Of a stretch of 64,000 nucleotides of DNA, positions 56,240-64,000 are shown piece by piece. A model generated the notes under the pieces. That model was not told where the DNA came from, searched no databases, and saw nothing but the letters and a program-made list of their open reading frames with translations. Source of the stretch: Icerya purchasi (Eukaryota > Arthropoda > Insecta > Hemiptera > Monophlebidae); the NCBI GenBank assembly GCA_039619475.1, contig CM077116.1:33119183-33183182 (forward strand), read 5' to 3'. A program made the position numbers and the translations under genes. The stretch's first letter is position 1. Every line of letters begins with the position of its first letter.

Positions 56240-57053
56240 AACAACTTATATGGATCGAACAAGCTACGGTACTTCATCTCTAGAGTTGTTCTTACAGGCA
56301 TAGTTTTAATTATTTTCCGGGAAGGTAGCACTTTTTTTCTTATTAAATTTCTGAAACATTACTTTGTCTTTTTAGCATTAGATCCGTCCGCTACGTTGAC
56401 TCGAGTTGCAAGAATCTCACCATTTACTCCGATTCATTTATTATTCTTCGCAGTTTGTTAGTCCTACTTTTAACTAGTCGTTCATGCTTTAGTACTACAT
56501 TGAAGTTGATTACTCTAATCAAGAGTTATAGTATTTCCGCTTCGTTTTCAGCGTTAGTCTTTTTCGGTTCTGAAATTTAATCGCCGAATAAATGTTCCGA
56601 TTGAAACGGCCATTTATTTTCATTTAGAAATCATTTATCTTTTGCCATATTCTTGAACTTCTTAGGGGAGGGTAAATAAATTACTGGTACGTCTATTTCC
56701 GTTAAAAACCATATATAAACAACTTGTACTCGTATTTGAGAATCTAAATGTTAAGTCTTCGCTCCTGCGTTAATACCCGGTTCGAGCAAAAAAGCATTAA
56801 TCGGTTTTTGCCGTTCAGTTGTTCAAGCTGTTTACTTGACCGTTTCTTTTTTTATCAAAATTAATAGGATTTGTCATTTAGTTGTTCATTTCTTTTATTT
56901 GTTTTTCTTATCGATATTAATCGTTTTTATCGCTTGGTTGTTCGTCTGGTTTAGGAGGCTTTTTGATGGACGTACTCTGGTGGTTAAAATCAGTAGATTC
57001 ATACGTTAAAAATTTACTGACAGATTTAAAAAACGCTTTTTACAAAAGTGTAG
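56240..57053. other. Non-coding DNA
   Basis: The short frame 56222-56461 has no recognised motif. I see no supported repeat. Confidence 0.4.
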
Positions 57054-57379
57054 TTTTTTTTTTTTTGCTCTAGTTTTTAATTTTTTGGCCAGCTTACTTT
57101 TGCCCTTATTCATATTTCCACTTTAAACGACTATTTCCTTATCTTTTAAAAATTGATATAATTGTCTACACTCGGCTGTATTTGGTTGAGGTACTATTTG
57201 TTGTGTTGTTAAGGAAGGGTAATGTTTTGAGGTATGCTAGGATTGCTTTCAATAAAGTTTTCCTTCTTTGTTCAAATTTGATGCATTGTCAAGCTATATT
57301 CTTTAAAAATTCTTCTATACTACAAAAATCACACACATTGCTATCTATCATCCCAAACGTATAAGATGAGATGAGACGG

Positions 57380-60300
57380 CAGTGATCACTTTCCACAAAT
57401 CATAAACATGAAAGCAAACATGGCCTCACATATAAGACGGCCAGCCCTGAATTTCAAAAAAGCAAATTGGGAAATGTTCCAGCAGCTATGTCAGACCGAG
57501 GTAGACATTGATGACAGTAACACGGATACAATGGTTCGCTCATTTACCAACGGAATTCTAAAATGTTCCGAAATATCAATCCCGAAAAACAGGCCGTTAT
57601 CCACAAAAAAAGTTCTAGTACCGTGGTGGTCAGAAAAGTGCTCGCGAGCAATAAGGGAGAGAAGAAAGAGATTAAAACTGCTGAAAAGATTCCCTACACT
57701 GGAAAACTATACAGCTTTTCAACAGGCTCGAACAACAACAAGATGGATACTGAAACAAGAAAAAAGGAGATCTTGGAACGAATACACGTCAACACTAACT
57801 TACAAAACACCGATTCATCAGTTATGGAAGAAAATACGAGCGTTATATAAACACGTTGACCTATCAATCCCTACAGCGATATCAAGAAATAATCAGTTAT
57901 ATACAGACCCAGGACAAATTGCAGAAGAATTCGCATCGTTTTTTGCAAATATATCAAGTAATAATCAGTTGACACCCACATCACTAGTAAACAAACAACG
58001 TTTAGCAAACGAACAACTTGACCTCAGCTCATCAAATTCAGAAACATATAATGCACCCATAAGTTTACACGAAATCCAAAATGCCATCCAGGGGACGAAA
58101 ATATCTGCTTGTGGCGCCGACAGATTTCACATTTTGTTCTTGAAACACGCCCCAGAATCAATAATTAACAAACTCATGCTGATATACAACCACGTATGGA
58201 CTAATCAATCTTTTCCTCAGCAATGGAGAGAAACTATTATAGTTCCCATACATAAAGCAAATAAAAACCCACTGAAACTAGACAACTATCGACCGATTTC
58301 ACTGACATCCGTACTATGTAAAGTATTCGAAAAAATAGTAAATCGACGATTACTATGGGAATTAGAAAACAGAAATCTTATATCAACAACACAGTGTGGT
58401 TTCCGTCCATCGCGTTCAACCATATATCAGTTATTCTACCTACAGTCAGAAATTTTAAAAAATTTCAACAAACGAATGCACACACTTGCAGTATTGTTTG
58501 ATATAACAAAGGCATTCGATAGAATATGGAAAGAGAAATCGCTTACCATGCTATACAAGTGGGGATTCCGAGGAAATATAATGTACTTCATCAAAAACTT
58601 CTTATCGTCTCGTGTCTTTCGCGTTCGAATCGGCTCCATGCTTTCATCGGAAAAAACGTTGGACAATGGCGTCCCACAGGGCTCTGTCCTTAGTCCCACA
58701 TTGTTCATCACCGCGATAAACGATCTAGTATCCATCATCCATCCACTAATATCTTCGGCGCTGTTTGCTGATGATTTCACCATATTCATCGGTTGCAAAA
58801 ATGTAGAAGCAGGAGCTGCACTACTGCAAAGGTCAGTAAACGAAGCCCAAAGATGGGCTTCACAAAATGGACTAGAGTTTTCAGCCGCGAAAACAACTTG
58901 CATCCATTTCTGCAGATTACGGACATGTCAAAAATCGCTATCACTATCATTACAAAGCACAAGAATACCAAAATCTCCGACTGTTAAATATCTCGGCTTG
59001 TTGTTTGATCAAACCTTATCATGGAAACAACATGTAAATCAATTAAAACAGTCCTGCTTAAAAAACTTAAACCTGTTGAAGAAACTATCCCACACAACAT
59101 TCGGTTCAGACAGACACACATTACTCAAAATATATCGTACTATTATTAGACCTCGCCTAGACTACGCAGCACCCATTTACGGTTCAGCTTGCAAATCGAC
59201 ACTGTGCTCGTTGGACTCGATACACCACACCGCCATCAGACTGGCGATCGGTGCATTTCGCACTAGTCCAATAAGCAGCATATTATGCGAAGCCAACGAA
59301 TGGCCTTTAAACGTTCGTCGAGATTATTTAGCGGTGAAGTTTTTAATTTACCTAAGAAGTACAGATAATATCCCTGATGTTCTACTGACGCCTGAGGTCT
59401 CGTACCGTTCTAGTCATTTAGCAGAACTTCTAAACAATCGCGCATATTTTGCTGCTGACACCAGAAATATTAATGTACCGAACAATATCCTTCATAAAAG
59501 AATCTCCGCTCTTCCACCAACACATAATTCGGAAATACGGTGCAACGTAGTGTTGACCAACAGCTCAAAATCTGACATACTCTTGTCATATACGAACGCA
59601 TTGAAAGAATACAGTGCATATGAAAAGTATTACACAGATGCTGCAAAAAATATCGAAGGTACTGGATGTTCCTTTGTACATCGCCAGCAAATCATCAGCT
59701 ATGCGCTTCCAATGGAATTGTCGGTAATGTCGGCCGAATTAATTGCGATCAAATTAGCCATCGAATCCGCCATAGATCAGAATTATGATCGTATTATCGT
59801 ATTCACAGACTCATTACAGACCGTCAATGCGATTAATAAATGGCATGCTACCCTGAAAAACCCGATTGTTCAACAGATACATTACTTGGGTATTAGCTCG
59901 ATTATGAACATAGTAATATGTTGGCTACCAGGACATTCAAAGATAAGTGGAAACACCACAGCCGACTTAGCTGCGAAACAAGCAATAGGGAAATCCACAT
60001 TATTATCGGTTGCAGTCCCAAGGAAGGATCTTTACAAAGTTACGAAAACCCAGTTTCAGCTACAATGGAGCCGTTCCTGGGAAGAATTGTCGCTTGAAAA
60101 TAAGCTGAGAAGAGTCAAGCCTACTACTGCGCCTTGGAACATCATCATGGCATCAAGACGTGATGACGTTGTATTAACAAGACTGCGCATCGGCCATACA
60201 GCACTAACGCACAAGCACCTTTTGGATCGTGCCGACGCTCCGCTCTGCCAATACTGTGGCCAAGGTCCTTTAACAATAGAGCATATCCTTTCCGACTGCA

Positions 60301-60488
60301 CCCAACATTCAATCTATCCCCATACTACTATCCAAACTGCCTTATCCGATGATCCCCATGAAATCAGAAAAACACTATCTTTCCTCAAACAAAATAATAT
60401 CTATAGCTTAATTTAATCATATTTTAATATTTGGTGTCTTTGGCCACAGTAGCAGTACACGGCACCACAAAAAAAAAAAAAAAAAAAA
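57380..60488 (+). mobile_element. Element J: 5'-truncated I-like LINE with an uninterrupted RT-RNase H frame
   Basis: An 11-bp target duplication AGATGAGACGG (57369-57379 and 60488-60498, sharing the last A of the tail) bounds it. It is cut at the 5' end inside the endonuclease, starting just before its final SDHFP motif. It runs to a stop at 60416, a 50-base 3' UTR and an A20 tail (60469-60488). The lineage is that of element D. The open frame and clean duplication suggest a fairly recent insertion into element K. Lacking promoter and endonuclease it cannot move by itself. Confidence 0.9.
57381..60416 (+). CDS. Element J ORF2 (partial): reverse transcriptase-RNase H
   Basis: The frame is open from 57381 (SDHFPQIIN) through the first internal Met at 57408 to TAA at 60416, about 1011 codons. 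Domains by residue from 57408: linker with VPWWSEKCSRAIRERRKRLK (~70-90), RT with KISACGADRFHILFLKHAP (~230), YRPISLTSVLCKVFEKIVNRRL (~297), AVLFDITKAFDRIW (~363), GVPQGSVLSPTLF (421-433) and LFADDFTIFI (452-461), all catalytic Asp present. RNase H has YYTDAAKN (744), MSAELIAIKLA (~778), VFTDSLQTV (~800) and WLPGHSKISGNTTADLAAK (~842). The tail has RLRIGHTALTHKHLL and CQYCGQGPLTIEHILSDC. No native start codon remains. Confidence 0.92.
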   Translation, partial: SDHFPQIINMKANMASHIRRPALNFKKANWEMFQQLCQTEVDIDDSNTDTMVRSFTNGILKCSEISIPKNRPLSTKKVLVPWWSEKCSRAIRERRKRLKLLKRFPTLENYTAFQQARTTTRWILKQEKRRSWNEYTSTLTYKTPIHQLWKKIRALYKHVDLSIPTAISRNNQLYTDPGQIAEEFASFFANISSNNQLTPTSLVNKQRLANEQLDLSSSNSETYNAPISLHEIQNAIQGTKISACGADRFHILFLKHAPESIINKLMLIYNHVWTNQSFPQQWRETIIVPIHKANKNPLKLDNYRPISLTSVLCKVFEKIVNRRLLWELENRNLISTTQCGFRPSRSTIYQLFYLQSEILKNFNKRMHTLAVLFDITKAFDRIWKEKSLTMLYKWGFRGNIMYFIKNFLSSRVFRVRIGSMLSSEKTLDNGVPQGSVLSPTLFITAINDLVSIIHPLISSALFADDFTIFIGCKNVEAGAALLQRSVNEAQRWASQNGLEFSAAKTTCIHFCRLRTCQKSLSLSLQSTRIPKSPTVKYLGLLFDQTLSWKQHVNQLKQSCLKNLNLLKKLSHTTFGSDRHTLLKIYRTIIRPRLDYAAPIYGSACKSTLCSLDSIHHTAIRLAIGAFRTSPISSILCEANEWPLNVRRDYLAVKFLIYLRSTDNIPDVLLTPEVSYRSSHLAELLNNRAYFAADTRNINVPNNILHKRISALPPTHNSEIRCNVVLTNSSKSDILLSYTNALKEYSAYEKYYTDAAKNIEGTGCSFVHRQQIISYALPMELSVMSAELIAIKLAIESAIDQNYDRIIVFTDSLQTVNAINKWHATLKNPIVQQIHYLGISSIMNIVICWLPGHSKISGNTTADLAAKQAIGKSTLLSVAVPRKDLYKVTKTQFQLQWSRSWEELSLENKLRRVKPTTAPWNIIMASRRDDVVLTRLRIGHTALTHKHLLDRADAPLCQYCGQGPLTIEHILSDCTQHSIYPHTTIQTALSDDPHEIRKTLSFLKQNNIYSLI

Positions 60489-60889
60489 GATGAGACGGAG
60501 TACAGTGATGCCCGAATCTAATTCTGCATATTGTGGTTATATAGTCTCTATCTACATTATATATGCGAACCACGGATTCTCATCAATTGATTTATTGAGA
60601 CTACTATATTGCTTTTGTACTGAATAGACTCTCTGTATAATGCCTCCCGCTGTTTTAGTAAATGTTCTTTTATAACTGTCAAATGTTCCTCTCAATTTAA
60701 CTTAATTTTATTATATGATTCTCAGACTTCGTCAAAGAATCAGCTATTTCGTTTCCGTGGATAACAACGTGTGTTGGGATCCACTTAAGTATAACAAATG
60801 TTCTTTGCTCTTTTAATCTATGTACTGTTTTCCTGATTTTTCTTTCTATATTATTCATTTTTTTGTGGAATATCTGGTTTAATTTTTCT

Positions 60890-61185
60890 GAAGGTTCCCA
60901 GTATGTTTGTGATGCGAATCACGTGCTCTTCGAGTGCTCCGGTTTATCCCGCGAGCGTGAGTTACTTTATTATCATCTTTTAAAGCTTGGTCTTTCTGCT
61001 CCTTTCAACGCCTCTTATGTTCTTTCTCTACCTATTCTCTCTGTTGTTCCTGTCCTAGGGGTGTTCCTTGATTCCATTGTCGACAGAATAAAAATATAAT
61101 TTCTATTCTATTACATGTATCTATTCCTTTTTGCTGGGCTAATGCTCTTTGGTAGCAAACCCAAGGGAAGGTTAAAAAAAATTTT
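60890..61185 (+). mobile_element. Family F LINE, truncated 3' end inserted in element K
   Basis: Frame YVCDANHVLFECSGLSRERELLYYHLLKLGLSAPF...LPILSVVPVLGVFLDSI ends at TAA 61097-61099, the family F C-terminus with its C-H-C cluster. An ~80-base 3' UTR and A8 tail (61173-61180) follow. It sits exactly between two parts of the antisense RNase H of element K, which proves insertion. Confidence 0.8.
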
Positions 61186-61950
61186 TTTAATACTCAAGTG
61201 AAATCTGTTAATATCAATTGATTTTCTTGCTACAAATTATTTGATATGTATTCTAATGCTATATTTATGGCGTATAACTATACCATGTGAGAACATCCGG
61301 CTTATTCGATATATTTTTGATACGCCCTTATTAAGAAGGCAGATACGAATTCTCCCACAGCTTTATCACTGGAGCCATCGATAATGTAGTCGTTGTAATA
61401 TCCGGTAATTATTTCGTCCAACTGTTTATTATTTAAATCTTTGTTTATTATTTGAATACGATTTTTTTCAATTTCTATTATCAAGGGGTTCCAAAATTTT
61501 TTTTTTTATCTTCTAGGCTGATTATTTGTAATTTGTAATTTGAGATAATATTTAGGTTTGAGAAGTTTTGAAAACTCCGAATGACTGGTATGGTAGCCTT
61601 TCTTCCCCTAAATCTATTTTTCATTAGTTTATTTAAATTGAAGATTTGTTTAATATAATTATATCTTTTGCTCTTTAATTTTAATATATTTGTCCGCTAT
61701 ATATTGTATACTTAAATACACGGGAGGTTCATTTAATTCTGCTGCAATGTATTGTATGGGCGTACTTGAGCTCTTAGGACTATTCTTAGTCCCCTGTTTT
61801 GAATTGTTTTGATTTTTTTGAGCTAGTTTTATTTGAAATTTATAAATGGGGTTTTATAGTTACTGCTATTATAAGCACATACTCAGTTAATATCAGCCAA
61901 CTTAATTCGATTATTTAAATTTCGGATTATTAGTTTCATTGTATTCATTT

Positions 61951-62328
61951 TAGATTTATCATAGTTTCATTATTTTTCACCAAAAATCGGAAATGTCAGT
62001 AAAGCTACGGCGTGATATATGAATATTGTTTTAGGATGTTCTTTGTGAAATCCAATTAATAATTTTATAAAGGTATAAAAAAAATAAAAAAAAAACAACG
62101 TACACACGATCACAAATTAACTACAATAGTACGCTATTATTAATACTTTATATTGTTTTTATATTTAAGTAAAATTCGTAATGTATGTATTAATCAACGT
62201 TTACACATCACTACAAAAAAATATATATATCAGTTATATTAATCCATTTACGGGACATTTGTTTTAAATTTTTATTAGGTAGGTTTATGTGCCGGTTTGG
62301 GTAGACGTATTTATATCATTGCTGCGTG
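61951..62328. other. AT-rich DNA, no gene recognised
   Basis: May include the decayed RT part of element K; nothing can be aligned with confidence. Confidence 0.3.
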
Positions 62329-62770
62329 TTTTTTTTTTTTTTATTTTATTTTTACATATAAAAATTTAATGTGGTTAGCGGTGAAAACCATCCAATTAAG
62401 TTGTGGATTCTTCCCCTCCACATTGTACAATCATTAATCTTATCTTAAAATACTATAATATTAATATAAATTGATATTGGACTACTTTCTATATTCCAAT
62501 TGCTTTTTGGCCAATTTATTGAAGATATTCATTTTTTCCCGTACCAATTCACCACAGTCTTCTGCTATCTCTATTTTTTGAATGTTTTCATCTATCCAGG
62601 ATATGCTGTACACTGTCCTGCTCGTTGCATCTAATGAAATTTTCAGTTTCCACTATGTTAAATCTTTTGAGATAGATTCTGAAATTTCCATGTCTTGATA
62701 TAAACTGTTGCTGTGTGCTTGATGTGAATTTTTTATTACCGCGTTTCTACTTATTCGATTTGGATGATAT
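62329..62770 (-). mobile_element. 3' end of an R1-like LINE
   Basis: Minus-strand frames give QQFISRHGNFRIYLKRFNIVE and NEQDSVQHILDR, then GELVREKMNIFNKL. The (L)TGHGxFxxYLxRF...C....DxxxHxLxxC pattern is the C-terminal end of R1-type ORF2 (TGHG here SRHG). A T15 run at 62329-62343 is its poly-A tail. About 90 residues remain. Confidence 0.55.
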
Positions 62771-63233
62771 TAAGTGCGAAGAACGTTTATAAGTTTCCGT
62801 TTCGTAGATATATTCCTTTCGTAAGAAAATAATCGCGTCAACAGAAATTTCATAAAAATTTAAAAAAAAACCTCATCGATAAAGTGCTGCTAAATTCAAT
62901 AAAAAAATTACGAAAAAGTTTAGAATTTTTAAAAATTTATTGATTTAAATGTCAGCGTAAAATTTTTTCTTCGTATGAAATATGAATTTTACAGTGGCGA
63001 AAGGTGTATCAATTACCGCTCTCATTGGAAAATACAAAACACTAGCGCTGTTATATTCTGTCCATCTGATGTTCAGGCAACTCGCCGATATATTAAGTAC
63101 ACTAATAGATAGCGGACGTGCACAATTACGTGATGGTTTAAATATGTCTCAGGTGTGTGCATATTGGACGCTGTTACTGTTAACCTCTACTGTAACGCAT
63201 TCACCTCATAGTCTTTTTTTCCTTTTCTGCTAG

Positions 63234-63744
63234 GCAAAAAGAAAGCTGAACGGACGATACTTTTACTGAACTATAGCGGCTGTAAAAGCTTTAGGAGGCA
63301 GTTTTAAATCGGCTTGCAGAAAATGGCTTCAAACAGATGTTTACGGAATCAGCAACGGAACTAGATCAAGTGTATCGTGTTGAATAAAGTATCAGGATAC
63401 AAGACTGCAAAATAAACGATTTAATAAGTGCCAGTTTTTACTGAATACCCTAAAAGTGATTTTCCGTGTTAATGAGGTATGTCAAATTTTTGATACTAGT
63501 TGTTTGGACACTGAAATTTGCAAAAATAATTTAGGTTAATTGGAATAATTTGCAGAAAATAAGTTATGTAAAAGAAAATTGTTGATTCTTTTTGGAAAAA
63601 TGATAAGACATATTTCAGTTTTCTTGATCTGTTATATTACTGTTATGTTTAATATTAATTTTTACGTAACACTCTTTTGTAGTGAGATTTTTTTAATGCA
63701 GAATTCGGTTAATAAGAGATAATATTTTTGATTCCTACAGTTTC
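63234..63744. other. No gene recognised
   Basis: AT-rich. The preceding 83-codon frame 62982-63233 has no known motif and is not called as a gene. Confidence 0.35.
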
Positions 63745-63754
63745 GTCTTCATTT

Positions 63755-63915
63755 TTTTAAACTAAAGGTGCTTGAATACCAAATTAAAGATTACGGGTTC
63801 GAAACTTGTCTCGTTCCGGATCCAAGTTGTTTCCAGGTTTACCCAACCTAAAATAATTGGGTACTAGAGAAATTTAGGAAAGTAAAGGCGGCCGAGAGAA
63901 AGGAACTAACTCCAG
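63755..63915 (+). repeat. Probable tRNA-derived SINE fragment
   Basis: A B-box-like GGGTTCGAAAC at 63796-63806 is followed by TTTACCCAACCTAAAATAAT, TGGGTACTAGAGAAATTTAGG and AAAGTAAAGGCGGCCG, a block arrangement that recurs in arthropod SINE bodies. No clear A box or tail is seen. Confidence 0.4.
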
Positions 63916-64000
63916 TATTCTTTTCAGATCCATTAGGCTATTGAAAAGAAGTAAAATATGTATTAAAACGGCTTTGGATGAAGTATTCCGGCACAGGTTA

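Larger units (their letters stand above)
57054..61950 (-). mobile_element. Element K: antisense RNase-H LINE with two insertions
   Basis: A decayed LINE related to element G. From right to left: RT thumb near 61830-61640 (KKIKTIQNRGLRIVLRA), RNase H start near 61490-61200 (YIIDGSSDKAVGEF, AGCSHMV-LYAINIALEYI, LILTDFT), then after a family F insertion (60890-61185) RNase H end (RTFVILKWIPTHVVIHGNEIADSLTK, 60830-60735), RDYITTICRIRFGH near 60560-60520, then after element J (57380-60487) DSNVCDFCSIEEFL...QCIKFEQRRKTLL at 57330-57240 and a T13 poly-A complement at 57054-57066. Many stops. Confidence 0.7.

Noticed and set aside
62982..63233. 83-codon plus-strand frame as a gene or exon
   Set aside because: No known domain. 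A GT near TCTCAGGTGTGT could be a donor, but there is no supporting partner exon.

Overview
The window looks like nuclear DNA of an insect, or at least an arthropod-like animal. It is AT-rich, has spliceosomal introns and one conserved cytosolic ribosomal protein gene, and is otherwise packed with metazoan transposons: BEL/Pao LTR, Jockey, RTE, RNase-H-bearing I-like LINEs, mariner, Merlin, hAT, a Helitron-like end and tRNA-derived SINEs. I cannot name the species. There is no bacterial operon structure and no CRISPR array.

The one confident host gene is RpS15A on the + strand. Its coding exons are 6138-6270, 6418-6583 and 14359-14452. They join in phase to exactly 130 codons plus a stop, the usual length of eukaryotic uS8 (S15a). 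The last intron is 7.8 kb and has filled with debris: a Jockey 3' end, a Merlin fragment, a LINE 3' end with a poly-C tail, an RTE 3' end and a 1.04 kb non-autonomous hAT with a perfect 8-bp target-site duplication (TSD). Upstream lie an internally deleted mariner (85-1063), a small inverted-repeat MITE (1820-2058), a zinc-finger ORF bracketed by long inverted repeats (2331-3374) and a 608-bp hAT MITE (4913-5520).

From 14.6 to 21 kb is AT-rich non-coding DNA with one long imperfect palindrome (15645-16205). From 21 kb on the sequence is a transposon nest. At 21-27 kb an I-like LINE (element D) is interrupted by an antisense copy of a second LINE family (family F). At 27-35.6 kb another antisense family F copy is split by a young BEL/Pao element (28075-35135; AATAG TSD, near-identical LTRs). 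That BEL carries a 451-bp tandem triplication and a 188-bp duplication across one LTR edge. At 36-41 kb is the longest family F copy, interrupted by a tRNA-derived SINE. At 43.5-51.4 kb an antisense RNase-H LINE (G) is split by a full-length RTE-like element (H, 13-bp TSD). At 52-56 kb is a spliced, decayed ZMYM1-like (DUF4371) hAT gene split by a Jockey copy. At 57-62 kb an antisense LINE (K) carries two insertions: element J, 5'-truncated but with an uninterrupted RT-RNase H frame of about 1010 codons, and a short family F 3' end.

The transposon genes act only in their own mobility and have no shared pathway with the host gene. I found no convincing new multi-gene biological system. The best leads are the inverted-repeat zinc-finger unit, the undescribed hairpin elements, the tandem amplifications inside the BEL copy, and an unidentified coding remnant at 41.9-42.7 kb.
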